Part shown: positions 24,972 through 34,717 of the stretch, piece by piece
How the letters are laid out: every line of letters starts with the position of its first letter
How positions within the stretch are numbered: the first letter of the stretch is position 1
Source of the DNA: an uncultured Holosporaceae bacterium
GTDB taxonomy: Bacteria; Pseudomonadota; Alphaproteobacteria; RUG11792
Reading direction: 5' to 3'
Assembly (NCBI GenBank): GCA_946408175.1
Contig: CAMJRB010000004.1
Location: 1-34,717, forward strand
Length of the DNA: 34,717 bases
Position numbers and translations under genes: made by a program
Notes under the pieces: model-generated
What the model was told of the DNA's origin: nothing
The model's input: only the letters and a program-made list of their open reading frames with translations
Databases searched by the model: none

Positions 24972-26201
24972 TTATTGAAGAGCATATATATTACCTCTTA
25001 CTTGTGCTAATAGTTTATTATTATCTAATATTGGAGTGTCTGTATAAAATACATGATGTATATATTGCTTTTCAATTACTTTACCGTCTGATAAATTCAG
25101 CTTTAGTATATCAGCGTTGGTACTAAATATCCATAATTGATTGTTTATTAACAATGGTCCATACCAAAAACTCTTCTTATAATTTTTATTTTTCTTAAAC
25201 ATTTCTTTTAAATCTAATTTCCATTGAATATTACCATTATTAATGTCTATACATAATACATTATTATTAGCAATTACAAATATCCATTTATTGTTAACTA
25301 TTACAGGATTAGTAGCAGTTCCTATTTTTTTCTCCCATATTTTAGTTCCTAGTTCAGCATCTAATAGTACCATCATTGAGTTAATATTAGATATTAGGAC
25401 ATTATCTCCTATTATTATTGGACTAATAACAGGTTGTAATAATCCTGCTCCACTGTTATATACATAATTAGGTATTAATAATTCAGACCATTTTAAATCA
25501 CCATTATTTAAGTTCAAAGAAGATATATCACCTGATGAATAAGTTAATATTATATTGTTATTGTATAAAACAGGTTGGCTTGCAGAAAGTATTGTAATCG
25601 GCTCTTCATCCGATGAATAAGTCCAAATTATTTTTCCATTATCTTTATTTAAAGCGTAAGTATAGTTATTTATTGTATTAATTATTATTTTGTCTTTAAA
25701 ACAAACAGGAGCTCCTTTTATTGATGTATCAAAACTCTTCTCCCATAATGTTTTTTTAGATTTAGTACTAAATGCTATTATTTTATCTGTATTGGTTCCA
25801 ATGTATATTATTCCATTATTTATACTAATGGCAGTATATAAAGCACCTGGAGATGGAGCTTTAGTTATAAATTTTTTATATATTAATTTTCCGGTATTTT
25901 TATTAATGCAATGTAAATTACCATTACTATCCACTATATACAGATTCTTATTATCAGTAACTATATTAGATAAAATTGGCGTTTTACCAATTGATCTCTT
26001 CCATAATATATGCAAGTTATTATTTAATTTAGGAGAAGAATTAGCATTAATAACTACATTTTTATTTGGAGATACATCTAAACCATTATAAGTTATACCA
26101 TCAATTGGTTCTCGAGAACCTATAAGAGGTTTTTCTTTATTACACCCAGTAATTAATAATGGCAATATAATTATTGCTAAATGTTTTATAAATTTTATCA
26201 T
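24972..26201 (-). CDS. bamB: Outer membrane assembly lipoprotein BamB
   Basis: BamB is a beta-propeller lipoprotein of the BAM complex, which inserts outer-membrane proteins. The 409-residue product begins MIKFIKHLAIIILPLLITGC, a lipoprotein signal with lipobox LITGC (Cys20), so it needs the Lgt encoded in this window. The rest is built of repeated PQQ-type blades, for example NKNTGKLIYKKFI, NKDNGKIIWTYSS, NLNNGDLKWSELL, DAELGTKIWEKKI and DINNGNIQWKLDL. AGGATAA lies before the ATG. It starts 14 bases after the end of the yfgM-like gene, so the two are probably co-transcribed; der follows after a gap with tandem repeats. Confidence 0.93.
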   Translation of the reverse strand: MIKFIKHLAIIILPLLITGCNKEKPLIGSREPIDGITYNGLDVSPNKNVVINANSSPKLNNNLHILWKRSIGKTPILSNIVTDNKNLYIVDSNGNLHCINKNTGKLIYKKFITKAPSPGALYTAISINNGIIYIGTNTDKIIAFSTKSKKTLWEKSFDTSIKGAPVCFKDKIIINTINNYTYALNKDNGKIIWTYSSDEEPITILSASQPVLYNNNIILTYSSGDISSLNLNNGDLKWSELLIPNYVYNSGAGLLQPVISPIIIGDNVLISNINSMMVLLDAELGTKIWEKKIGTATNPVIVNNKWIFVIANNNVLCIDINNGNIQWKLDLKEMFKKNKNYKKSFWYGPLLINNQLWIFSTNADILKLNLSDGKVIEKQYIHHVFYTDTPILDNNKLLAQVRGNIYALQ

Positions 26202-26215
26202 AAATTATCCTATTA

Positions 26216-27004
26216 TTATTTATCTTTTATTTCCTTCTGTTTATCTGTATCAGAAATTTTACTATTTTTATTATTATTTTCTTTTTCTGATACACTATTG
26301 TTAGATTCTGTTTCAGATAAGTATTGAACTAATTCTCTTGCTCGCTCCAGTACTCCAGCTGGAACATCTTCTGTTGTAGCTAATTGCTCTAATACTAATT
26401 TTGCTTTGTCATTATCTCCTTGTTTTAAATAACAATAAGCTAAAGCTTCCTTGGCAAGTATATCCCAAGACTTCCCTATATAGTTATTAGATAAATTGGC
26501 AATAAAACTAGGCAATTGCATTTTTAATTCTTCTTCAGGCATTAAATCGAGAGCAGTATTAATATAATAAATATAAGCTAATTCTTTTATTGATTTATTT
26601 ACTTTATTATTTTCAAATACTGATTTATATTTACTCAAAGCTTCTTTATCTTGTTTCTCTCTTAATATAGCGGCTTCTTCAAACTTAGCGAGTGCTGCAT
26701 AGTTATGTTTTGAAGACTTTCCTATTTCTTTAAAACCTGTTAGAGCTGTTTTAGTTCTATCTCCAGCTAATTCATTTTGAGAATTAGTAAAACTAGCTGA
26801 AATAGCCTCTCTGTCTTCTAAATCTTGTTTCTGCCATACATTATAACCTATACTAGCAATTAATAATATAGAAACACCAATACTAATTAGTTTTCCATAT
26901 TTTTCCCATATTCTTTTCCAATTTTCTTTACTTATTTCCTCTTGAATACTATCAATAAAACTATCAGTAATTACTTTATCTTCTTTCTTATTATTGTTTG
27001 ACAT
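26216..27004 (-). CDS. YfgM-like membrane TPR protein
   Basis: This protein of about 262 residues has a cytoplasmic N-terminus, one membrane segment (KLISIGVSILLIASIGYNVW, about residues 38-57) and a periplasmic TPR-like helical domain (for example ALAYCYLKQGDNDKAKLVLEQLATTE), ending in a low-complexity Ser/Asn/Lys tail. In E. coli YfgM binds SecYEG and PpiD and helps periplasmic folding; the position directly before bamB and der is conserved. The start is uncertain: 27004 (MSNNNKKEDK) fits the family, but Met codons at 27019 and 27031 are in frame, and GAGAG lies close before 27019. Confidence 0.85.
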   Translation of the reverse strand: MSNNNKKEDKVITDSFIDSIQEEISKENWKRIWEKYGKLISIGVSILLIASIGYNVWQKQDLEDREAISASFTNSQNELAGDRTKTALTGFKEIGKSSKHNYAALAKFEEAAILREKQDKEALSKYKSVFENNKVNKSIKELAYIYYINTALDLMPEEELKMQLPSFIANLSNNYIGKSWDILAKEALAYCYLKQGDNDKAKLVLEQLATTEDVPAGVLERARELVQYLSETESNNSVSEKENNNKNSKISDTDKQKEIKDK

Positions 27005-27031
27005 GCTTAAATGCCACATGTACTCTCGCAT

Positions 27032-27918
27032 ACTTTACTATTTCAGTTTACATACATTTTGTTTATTAAACAAGATTAGTATGTTAATTATTATATGAAG
27101 CCAGTATTTTGCTAGTTATAATTCCAATATTGAAATTATTACACAAAAGTCAATTTCATTATACACATTAGTAATGATTAATATTTGTTAGGTATAAATT
27201 TATATTACAATATTGATGAAGAGTAATGTAGCCTAAAAAAATTTATTATAACATTTAAGCAATAAACTCAGTATTGTCAAGCAATATAAAAAAGTAAATT
27301 ACTCATATTATGTACAATAAATAGTATTCAGTAAAATATAAAGAACTAAATTAGTATAACATATAAATAAAAGTGTATAAATCTTAAAAGTATAATAATA
27401 TTAAAAAATAAAATAATTATAAAAATATATTAAAATAATAAATAAATTACAACATGTAGAATTACCATGTAAAAAAGTCTAACATTAGAAAAAAAAGAAT
27501 ATTAATAATATTTCGAGTATAGTACTATTGGATGTTGTATTACAAGTAATGAAAGAGTTGAATTGCATTATATAAATGATTTTAAGACTAGAACACACTA
27601 TCTAATATATAAAAACTATACTCTGCTAATAATTAAATCAGTTGTTTTAATCGATACTTGAATAATATGGTTTTCTTTTGTCAAGCGCTGATGGAATCAT
27701 ATTAATGTTTCAATATACATCAATGTATTAGTTATGTCAATATATTAAGTTACTTGTTAAATTTAACAAATCAAATAATTTTATAACTAATGTGCTAATA
27801 CATACACTTTACTAACAATATTTAGTTAAGTTATTAAAATAGTAATTTTGCTCAAAATATACGAACTATCCACTATTATTGTTCTAGTAATGTGGATAAA
27901 TTCGTAATGTTCATTATA
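27032..27918. other. About 890 bases without a supported gene
   Basis: The stretch is extremely AT-rich and no frame with coding character is seen on either strand. A perfect 16-base palindrome, TTGTTAAATTTAACAA, lies at 27754-27769. The stretch downstream of gatB and upstream of the yfgM-like gene must hold the promoter of the latter, but I cannot single one out with confidence. Confidence 0.45.
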
Positions 27919-29379
27919 TTATTTGTCCAATAATTCTTTTAGTATATTATTAATCATCTCAGGATTACCTTTCCCCTGTAATAATTTCATAGTTTGTCCT
28001 ACGAAGAATCCAAATAATGCTGTTTTACCGGATTTGTATTGCTCTAGTTGTTTAGGATTATTTTTCAGTACTTCATCTATAGCTTGTTTTATTATATTTT
28101 CATCTTGAATTTGTTCTAAACCTAATTTTTTGACTATATCCTTAGGATTATTATTAGTCTCTATCATATCTGCAAATACAGTCTTAGCTATTTTTCCTGA
28201 AATTGTTTTATCTTGTATTAAATCCACTAAGTAAGCTATGTATTCAATTGGAAAAAGTAATTCATTAATATTTTTATTTTCTTTATTTAAAAACGCAAAC
28301 AATTCACCTAATATCCAATTAGCTATTGATTTAGCTGATTCTGTAGGAGTTTTAGCAGCATTAACAGCTTTTTCATAATAATCAGCTACAGTCTTATCAT
28401 CTACTAATACAGTAGCATCGAATTCGGTTAATTTATAATCATTAATAAATCTCTTTTTTCTAGCTTCTGGTAATTCTGGTAATTCATTTTTTATTTTATC
28501 TATTCTTGATTGTTCCAATATTAATGGTTTTAAGTCTGGATCTGGAAAGTACCTATAATCATCAGCATTCTCCTTAGATCTCATAGTTCTAGTTTCTCCC
28601 GTATTAGAGTTGAATAATCGAGTTTCCTGAGGAATTTTGCGTCCAGCTTCTACTTCCATTATTTGCCTTTGAATTTCATAATCTAAAGCATCTCCTAAGA
28701 ATTTAGTAGAATTAATATTTTTTATTTCTGCTCTATTGCCGAATGGAGTGTCAGGCTTATGAATTGATATATTAGCATCTACTCTTAAATTACCCTTCTC
28801 CATATTACAATCACAAGCACCTATATATTTTAATATATTCCTTAAGGATTTTACATATTGTACAGCTTCATAGGAAGATCGCATATCTGGTTCCGATACT
28901 ATTTCCATAAGCGGTATTCCAGCTCTATTCAAATCTATGAAAGAAAAATGGGGAGCAATATCATGAACACTCTTACCAGCGTCTTGTTCCATATGTATAT
29001 GATGAATCCTTAATCTTTTATTACTTCCATCTTCTAATAAAATATCAATATAACCACCACTAATTATTGGGAAAAACATTTGAGTTATTTGGTACCCAGA
29101 GGGTAAATCAGGATAAAAATAGTTCTTTCTATCAAATCTAGATATTTTATTGACTTTGCCATTAATAGCAATACCTGTTTTTATAGCTTGATCGACTGCA
29201 TAAGTATTTAAAACAGGTAGCATACCAGGCATAGCAGCATCGTAAAAACTAACGTGAGTGTTAGGCTCAGCCCCAAATTCGGTAGGACTCGCGCTAAACA
29301 ATTTAGATTTAGTAGCTATTTGGGCATGAACTTCAAGACCTATAATTACTTCCCAGCCATTTATTAAATTATTGTTCAT
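27919..29379 (-). CDS. gatB: Asp/Glu-tRNA amidotransferase subunit B
   Basis: GatB is the kinase and tRNA-binding subunit of the GatCAB complex, which converts misacylated Glu-tRNA(Gln) and Asp-tRNA(Asn) to the amide forms. The 486-residue product has [13 protein letters not shown] at the start, the metal/ATP region [63 protein letters not shown], and a C-terminal YqeY-like helical domain. The start lies 11 bases inside the end of gatA and has GGAGGAAAG before it, so translation is probably coupled. gatC is not in this window. Length is normal. Confidence 0.97.
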   Translation of the reverse strand: MNNNLINGWEVIIGLEVHAQIATKSKLFSASPTEFGAEPNTHVSFYDAAMPGMLPVLNTYAVDQAIKTGIAINGKVNKISRFDRKNYFYPDLPSGYQITQMFFPIISGGYIDILLEDGSNKRLRIHHIHMEQDAGKSVHDIAPHFSFIDLNRAGIPLMEIVSEPDMRSSYEAVQYVKSLRNILKYIGACDCNMEKGNLRVDANISIHKPDTPFGNRAEIKNINSTKFLGDALDYEIQRQIMEVEAGRKIPQETRLFNSNTGETRTMRSKENADDYRYFPDPDLKPLILEQSRIDKIKNELPELPEARKKRFINDYKLTEFDATVLVDDKTVADYYEKAVNAAKTPTESAKSIANWILGELFAFLNKENKNINELLFPIEYIAYLVDLIQDKTISGKIAKTVFADMIETNNNPKDIVKKLGLEQIQDENIIKQAIDEVLKNNPKQLEQYKSGKTALFGFFVGQTMKLLQGKGNPEMINNILKELLDK

Positions 29380-30865
29380 ATTCTTTCCTCCACATAATAT
29401 TCTTTCTCAATTCTTCAAAATTAGCTGATTGTTCTATTACATAAGCTACTTTGAAAATGCTTGATTCATCAAATCTATTACCAATTAATTGGATTCCTAA
29501 TGGCAAATTATCTTTACTTGATAATCCACATGGTATAGACATTGCAGGTAATCCAGCTATATTTGCGGTTACTGTAAATATATCATTTAAATACATTTCA
29601 ACTGGAGACATTTGTCCAACTTCTTCTATTCCAAAAGCAGTTGATGGAGTCGTTAAAGTTAGTATTACATCTACACAATTGAAAGCATTCTGTTGAAAAT
29701 CGGATTTGATTAATTTCTGAATCTTTAAAGCTTTATTGTAATATGCATCGAAAAAACCGGCAGATAATACATAAGTACCAGTTAATATTCTTCTTTTTAC
29801 TTCTTCTCCGAATCCTTCAGTTCTTGAATTAACGTATAAATCCTCTATATTGTCACATTGTTCCGATCTATGAGTATACCTGACACCATCATATCGAGCT
29901 AAGTTAGAAGAAGCCTCAGCAGGAGCTATTATATAATAGGCTGGTAAAGCATAAGGAGTGGTTTTTAATGATATATTCACTATAGTACAACCTGCATCTA
30001 TTAACCACTTTTTCGCTTCTTCTATTAATCTTAATCCATCATTATTAAGTCCTTCCAAGTATTCTTTAGGTATTCCTATTTTCATGCCTTTTATAGATTG
30101 TCCCAATACTGATTTATAATCAGGAATACTTACATTTTCAGAAGTAGAATCCTTTATATCGTAACTTGCCATAGCCTTTAGCATTATGGCAGCATCCGCG
30201 ACGTTTTTAGTAATAGGTCCTGCTTGATCTAAAGATGATGCGAAAGCTACCATTCCATATCTTGAACATAATCCATAAGTCGGCTTTATACCAACTAATC
30301 CCGCAAAGGCAGCTGGTTGCCTTATAGAACCACCAGTATCAGAAGCCGTAGCAGCTACACATAAATCAGTAGCGACCGCTGTAGCTGACCCTCCTGAGGA
30401 ACCTCCAGGTACTATTTTCATTGCTTTATTACTCTTTTTACAATAAGGTAAAAAACAAGGCCCAAAATAACTAGTAGTATTAGATGAACCCATAGCAAAT
30501 TCATCCATATTAGTTTTACCTAAAAATACTGCTCCATTATTTAATAAATTCTGAGTAACTGTAGATTCATATTCAGGAATAAAATTTTCTAATATTTTAG
30601 AACAGGCAGTAGTCCTAATTCCTTTAGTGCAATATAAATCCTTAATACCAAGAGGAATCCCTAATAATGGTAAATCTTGTTTTTTATTTATTAACTCATC
30701 AGCCTTTTTAGCACTTTCAATAGCTTTATCAGCACATACAGTAACGAAAGCATTAATATCTTTACAATGCTCTATTCTGTTTAAATAATGCCTAGTGAGT
30801 TCAACGGCACTGAACTCTTTATTAATTAAAGCTTTCTTAGTTTCAAGTATAGTTAAATTTTTCAT
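29369..30865 (-). CDS. gatA: Asp/Glu-tRNA amidotransferase subunit A
   Basis: GatA is the amidase subunit: it releases ammonia from glutamine, which GatB uses on the tRNA-bound amino acid. The 498-residue product has the amidase-signature triad Lys75 (GIKDLYC), cis-Ser156 ([13 protein letters not shown]) and nucleophile Ser180 ([13 protein letters not shown]). The substrate region with [14 protein letters not shown] and the C-terminal [13 protein letters not shown] are also present. GAGGA lies before the ATG. It follows rnj by 24 bases and overlaps gatB by 11, so rnj-gatA-gatB is likely one transcript. Confidence 0.97.
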   Translation of the reverse strand: MKNLTILETKKALINKEFSAVELTRHYLNRIEHCKDINAFVTVCADKAIESAKKADELINKKQDLPLLGIPLGIKDLYCTKGIRTTACSKILENFIPEYESTVTQNLLNNGAVFLGKTNMDEFAMGSSNTTSYFGPCFLPYCKKSNKAMKIVPGGSSGGSATAVATDLCVAATASDTGGSIRQPAAFAGLVGIKPTYGLCSRYGMVAFASSLDQAGPITKNVADAAIMLKAMASYDIKDSTSENVSIPDYKSVLGQSIKGMKIGIPKEYLEGLNNDGLRLIEEAKKWLIDAGCTIVNISLKTTPYALPAYYIIAPAEASSNLARYDGVRYTHRSEQCDNIEDLYVNSRTEGFGEEVKRRILTGTYVLSAGFFDAYYNKALKIQKLIKSDFQQNAFNCVDVILTLTTPSTAFGIEEVGQMSPVEMYLNDIFTVTANIAGLPAMSIPCGLSSKDNLPLGIQLIGNRFDESSIFKVAYVIEQSANFEELRKNIMWRKEYEQ

Positions 30866-30889
30866 TTTTCCTCAATTAATATTTAATAA

Positions 30890-32557
30890 CTAAAACCTAT
30901 AAATATTTACGTCGACTATAGGTTTCTTTTCACAATATTGAATTATAATTTGTGTTACTTCGTGTCTACATTCTTCTTTTATCTTATTATCATCCTTAAG
31001 TTTTATCAATAATCCAGATATTATCTGTAAAACATTGTTCTTAATTTTATCGAAATTTATTTTACTAATATATATTCCATGTACATTAATATTGCAACTA
31101 TTATTAATTAATTTGTTTGTTTTTTTACTAATAGCAAAACTTACTCCAACACATCCATTTTGAGATAATACAAATCTTTCTCTCAAACAACTATGGTTAA
31201 TTGGAATAATATATTTACCATCAACAGCGTTATATACAACTGTATTATGGTGTAATTTTTTCAATTTTCCTGTATCTTTATCTACTGATACTAAGTCTCC
31301 AGAAGTTATAACAAGAGTATTTTTTATTCCACATTCATCAGCAAATTTTTTATGAGCATGTAACATCACAGGATCCCCATGCAATGGTAGTAGTGCTTTG
31401 GGATTTAGCCATTCGTACATTTTCTTTAGAGCTTGCTTATTAGGATGTCCTGAAACGTGTATATAATCTTCAGTTTCAGCAGTTACAACTTCAACTCCTT
31501 TTTGCGCCAATAAATTCTGCATATTTCTTATACATAACTCATTACCTGGAATTACTTTAGAAGAAAATAAAACTACATCATCTGTATTTAATTTTATTAC
31601 TCTATTTTCTCCTTTAGCTAATTTAAATAAAGCTGATTTACTTTCTCCTTGTGAACCTGTACATAGCATTAATACTTTTTCCGGAGGCATACTAGCAGCT
31701 TGTTCATCAGTTATTACTGATGCTATATTAGATTTTAATGATTTAGTTAAATAATTAGTTTCCGAAACTGCATTTAACATATTTACTATTGATTTTCCAA
31801 TAATTAATACTTTTCTATTATATTTCTTAGCTAATTCAAATATAGAATCTATTCTAGCTATGTTAGAAGCAAAACAAGTAATAGTTATTCTTTTATCTTT
31901 ATAAGTATTTATTAAATTATCAAGAGTATTTTTCACATCATTTTCAGAACCTATATTTCCTTGAACCAATACATTGGTAGAATCGCATAATAAGCAGTCT
32001 ATTCCTTCTTTGCCTATTTCTTTCAATCTTTCAGAATCTACTTTATCTCCTAATAATGGAGTTTCATCTATTTTCCAATCTCCAGTATGAAATATAGAAC
32101 CTCCATCAGTTTTTATATATAAACCACAAGAACCAATTACTGAATGTGATAGAGATATGAATTCTAAAATAAATGGTACAACAGTAATTTTATTACGAGG
32201 CAAAACTGATATAATTTTATTATTATTATACTGTAATTTTCTAGATTTTAATTTTTGTTTTAATACTTCTCTTGAGAATTCAGTTAAATATATTGGACAT
32301 TTTATTTTAGACCAAAAATAATGAATGGCTCCTATATGGTCTTCGTGAGCATGAGTTATAAATATTCCTTTTAAACGATTTTTTAAATTTATTGGAAAAG
32401 ATATGTCAGGTGTTATTACTTCAATTCCTAATTTATTACAGAAAGAAATGCCCAAATCAACCATTATCCAATTATCTCTATATCCAATGAGTGTGCAGTT
32501 AGCACCTATTTGTTCTAAACCTCCAAGAGGCATTACTAATAATTTATTATTATCCAT
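30890..32557 (-). CDS. rnj: Ribonuclease J
   Basis: RNase J is a metallo-beta-lactamase/beta-CASP ribonuclease with 5'-3' exonuclease and endonuclease activity, used in mRNA decay and RNA maturation. The 555-residue product has the zinc motif HAHEDH (His69, His71, Asp73, His74), SHSVIGSCGLYI, FHTGDWKID, LLCDSTNV, the beta-CASP segment with LCTGSQGE, and HVSGHPNKQ, LPLHGDP near the C-terminal part. The ATG at 32557 has TAGGAG about 10 bases upstream. An extended -10 element lies about 50 bases upstream. It is first in a likely operon with gatA and gatB. Confidence 0.95.
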   Translation of the reverse strand: MDNNKLLVMPLGGLEQIGANCTLIGYRDNWIMVDLGISFCNKLGIEVITPDISFPINLKNRLKGIFITHAHEDHIGAIHYFWSKIKCPIYLTEFSREVLKQKLKSRKLQYNNNKIISVLPRNKITVVPFILEFISLSHSVIGSCGLYIKTDGGSIFHTGDWKIDETPLLGDKVDSERLKEIGKEGIDCLLCDSTNVLVQGNIGSENDVKNTLDNLINTYKDKRITITCFASNIARIDSIFELAKKYNRKVLIIGKSIVNMLNAVSETNYLTKSLKSNIASVITDEQAASMPPEKVLMLCTGSQGESKSALFKLAKGENRVIKLNTDDVVLFSSKVIPGNELCIRNMQNLLAQKGVEVVTAETEDYIHVSGHPNKQALKKMYEWLNPKALLPLHGDPVMLHAHKKFADECGIKNTLVITSGDLVSVDKDTGKLKKLHHNTVVYNAVDGKYIIPINHSCLRERFVLSQNGCVGVSFAISKKTNKLINNSCNINVHGIYISKINFDKIKNNVLQIISGLLIKLKDDNKIKEECRHEVTQIIIQYCEKKPIVDVNIYRF

Positions 32558-32605
32558 ATTAATACTACTCCTATATACTCTTCAATATTGTTATTAATTT
32601 ATGTT

Positions 32606-32614
32606 ATTCTAACA
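32606..32614 (-). promoter_or_regulatory. Extended -10 element of rnj
   Basis: Read on the minus strand, TG-T-TAGAAT is identical to the two elements between pyrH and the SIMPL gene. Transcription would start about 40 bases before the rnj ATG. No clear -35 is seen. Confidence 0.5.
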
Positions 32615-33113
32615 TTATTAATTAGTTAAAATGTATATAATTTATAAATCAATTATTATACAGTAAGATTATTTAAAATGTACTATTTCATTTCTTATAT
32701 AAATATAGTTCAGCTAAAAATTTTATATTAAATTAAAGTGAACCATAGTTATATTCTATCATGCAGTACAATAGAGGCTTATAATTTTTATGGGACATAT
32801 AGCAACTGTAATAAAAATAGTTTAATTGTTGCTCTAATACAAAATCAAATATATATTGCAGTTATTATAGTAATAATTAGAAATATATAAATAAGTAAAA
32901 TGTTTTTGTAACAAAAAATTAATAAATTATACTAAATACATAACATGTTATAGAAAAAACTTAACAAGTTGTAAAAAATAAATGTAGTATGCATTAACAA
33001 TAGTTAAAAATATGAACAAACTACAAATTTAGTCAATATTGCAAAATAACAATAAATTTTGCTAATACTATTAATTTTTCATTAAATTAATATGATAAAC
33101 AGTAAAAAATACC
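32615..33113. other. About 500 bases without a supported gene
   Basis: No coding frame, tRNA or convincing hairpin is visible on either strand. It separates the divergent rnj and exported-protein genes. Confidence 0.45.
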
Positions 33114-33142
33114 TAGACATGTTTTCCAAAATATAGTAGAAT
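33114..33142 (+). promoter_or_regulatory. Promoter of the right-end exported protein
   Basis: TAGACA (33114-33119, five of six consensus bases) and TAGAAT (33137-33142) are 17 bases apart. The -10 hexamer is the same as at position 75. The start codon is 31 bases downstream. Confidence 0.65.
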
Positions 33143-33173
33143 AATTGTGATAGGTACTTTCTAGGAGTTCTAT

Positions 33174-34717
33174 ATGAACTTTAATTTAAAAAAATATTTA
33201 GTATTAAGTATAGCAGGATTAGCCGTATGTGGAATGCAATCTAATGCAGCACAATGGTCTAGTTATTATAACAATACGAACAAAATGGATTCAAATTACA
33301 ATTCATCATCGCAGAATTATTTTCCATCAATTATTCAAATAAAAAATCGCCAAGACGAAATAGTTAATACGGATGCATTGAGCAGTTTGAAGGTTCAAAA
33401 GTTTGTCTATCATTTAGTAGGCCGATTGGAAAATCGCGATGAACAAGCACAAGCTAGTGCTCTTATTCATGCTTTGAAATTCAAAGATATTAGACTTTGG
33501 AATGATTTGTACAATTGCGTTAATGCATTTATATTAGAAAGGGATATTGGTAGTGAGTTACTAACGTTATTAAATGATAGTGTTTTATATAACAAACAAG
33601 TATTAGATAACATTGATAATATATTAGGATTAGTAAAGTTCGTCGGAGAAATCCAGCAGTATAATTTGAAATTAAATAATGCTAATTCTGGACAGCAAGG
33701 GACCAAGTTTGTATTTTTTACATTGGATAGTGATGATTTATTTTCTCAATTGTGGAATACACTTATTAAGGTTGATAATTGTGCGAAATTGTACGACAAT
33801 CTGATGAGTTTCCTTGAACAAAACTTAGCAAACAATGTTAGTGATTGTTGCTTAGCAGAATTGCTCGCACGCATATACAATTTTACAACAGATGCAGATT
33901 CAAACAATTGTAGTGAGTTTATACAAAAATTTTCTTATTTATTCAATAAAAAATCTGTTTTTGCGACAACTAAGAATCAAAAAGTTGGTTTAGTATCATC
34001 TTTGAATAAACAGATTGTATCTCCTGGTATTTTGGAGCTTTTTAAGAATGGTTTGGGTACGAGCCAAGCATTGTCCTTAGTTAAAAAAATCGGGTGTCCT
34101 ATTGCACTTAGTAATGATGAAGTTCTAGTATTATCTGCGATATTGCAAAATAAGGATGTTACAAAAATAGGTACTCTGGGTGAACAAAGATATAAAATTA
34201 ATAATTTTTATGACTTAATACTGTGGGTTATTGCTCAATTGAAGGAGACTAGTAATGGCGATGGAAATAATGATTCTAATTCAATAAATAATCAGCCCAC
34301 AAACCCTGTAGTAGATAATTCTGATACTCTAATTAATCCATTGGAAAACAACACTCAAACCAATACTAATACTGGATTATTAAGAAATCAAAATCCACAG
34401 TCAAAGCCATTAAACAATGATAATGATCAATTACATCTACATACTGAAGATACTGAATCGCCTGTCGTCAGACAACAATTTACATTTAAGCCAATAAATA
34501 ATAATACAAACGAAACTCCTGTGAAGCCAAATAATGTGGAGAATAATAAACCTATAGTGGATCCTATAATAAAACCTACATACAAACCAGCTATTGATGA
34601 CCCGACAGATAATAATAACAATGAATATCTAAAGATACCTGGATTAGAAGGTAAGTTTGGTGCTGGAGTAAAGATAAAGAGTATTAAATCATATAGGGAT
34701 TTACCTGCTGGTGTAAT
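33174..34717 (+). CDS. Large exported protein, unknown (runs off window)
   Basis: The frame is open for 514 codons to the window end, so it has no stop here. It starts at 33174 with TAGGAG about 7 bases upstream and a signal peptide, MNFNLKKYLVLSIAGLAVCGMQSNA before AQW; the Cys at residue 19 is not in a proper lipobox. Residues about 50-355 are mixed helical with scattered cysteines, for example DCCLAELLARIYNFT. Residues about 358-483 are a low-complexity Asn/Pro/Thr linker. A new segment then begins, EYLKIPGLEGKFGAGVKIKS, possibly the start of a further domain. Codon choice uses visibly more TTG, AAG, CGC and GTC than the coiled-coil genes at the left end, which use TTA and AAA almost throughout. 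I recognise no family; surface exposure or secretion is inferred only. Confidence 0.85.
   Translation, partial: MNFNLKKYLVLSIAGLAVCGMQSNAAQWSSYYNNTNKMDSNYNSSSQNYFPSIIQIKNRQDEIVNTDALSSLKVQKFVYHLVGRLENRDEQAQASALIHALKFKDIRLWNDLYNCVNAFILERDIGSELLTLLNDSVLYNKQVLDNIDNILGLVKFVGEIQQYNLKLNNANSGQQGTKFVFFTLDSDDLFSQLWNTLIKVDNCAKLYDNLMSFLEQNLANNVSDCCLAELLARIYNFTTDADSNNCSEFIQKFSYLFNKKSVFATTKNQKVGLVSSLNKQIVSPGILELFKNGLGTSQALSLVKKIGCPIALSNDEVLVLSAILQNKDVTKIGTLGEQRYKINNFYDLILWVIAQLKETSNGDGNNDSNSINNQPTNPVVDNSDTLINPLENNTQTNTNTGLLRNQNPQSKPLNNDNDQLHLHTEDTESPVVRQQFTFKPINNNTNETPVKPNNVENNKPIVDPIIKPTYKPAIDDPTDNNNNEYLKIPGLEGKFGAGVKIKSIKSYRDLPAGV

Noticed and set aside
34427-34621. Minus-strand frame opposite the Asn/Pro-rich linker of the right-end gene
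   Set aside because: It is a shadow of low-complexity coding sequence.
1-34717. CRISPR array, rRNA genes, prophage or replication origin
   Set aside because: I looked for regularly spaced direct repeats, rRNA-like sequence, phage structural genes and DnaA-box clusters and found none that could be supported.

Overview
The window is very AT-rich (roughly a quarter G+C by eye, lower between genes). It carries core genes of an alphaproteobacterial type with reduced, loosely packed spacing, Asn-rich insertions in conserved proteins, decaying gene copies, and an antiporter of the kind that imports phosphorylated metabolites. This suggests an intracellular alphaproteobacterium (Rickettsiales- or Holosporales-like). 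That placement is inference from gene content and composition; no rRNA is present to settle it.

Layout. (1) 1-8 kb: an exported-protein island interrupted by dnaK. An unknown protein has its signal-peptide start cut off from the main frame by a run of ten G (phase-variation candidate). dnaK, on the minus strand, has a CIRCE operator. Two large Asn/Lys-rich coiled-coil proteins with signal peptides follow. (2) 8-16 kb: housekeeping genes: lgt, tRNA-Cys directly ahead of accA, a short RNase D-type exonuclease, murF, a CAU tRNA (probably Ile2), an OPA-type MFS antiporter, pyrH and a SIMPL-domain protein. (3) 16-21.6 kb: a 1.1-kb gap, greA, then a decaying accessory patch: a broken Rpn-type nuclease/transposase gene and a family of small, cysteine-containing secreted proteins present as two intact genes, one stop-containing pseudogene and one C-terminal fragment. 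(4) 21.7-32.6 kb, all minus strand: yfgM-like/bamB, then der/rsmD/zinc-ribbon membrane protein, then rnj/gatA/gatB. (5) 33.2 kb to the end: another large secreted protein that runs off the window.

How the genes fit together: lgt, murF and bamB show that lipoproteins, peptidoglycan precursors and outer-membrane proteins are still made. gatAB provides amidated Asn/Gln tRNAs. accA feeds fatty-acid synthesis and pyrH feeds UTP/CTP synthesis. The OPA antiporter probably draws phosphorylated compounds from the host. The exported proteins have strong Shine-Dalgarno sequences of the ATAGGnGG or ATAGGGGG type, unlike many housekeeping genes here, which have weak or none.

The most interesting observations are the poly-G switch inside a signal peptide (positions 156-165), the expanding and decaying secreted-protein family at 18.3-21.6 kb, the paired coiled-coil exported proteins, CIRCE control of dnaK together with a DnaK lacking the usual acidic C-terminus, and a three-copy degenerate tandem repeat of about 117 bp between der and bamB.
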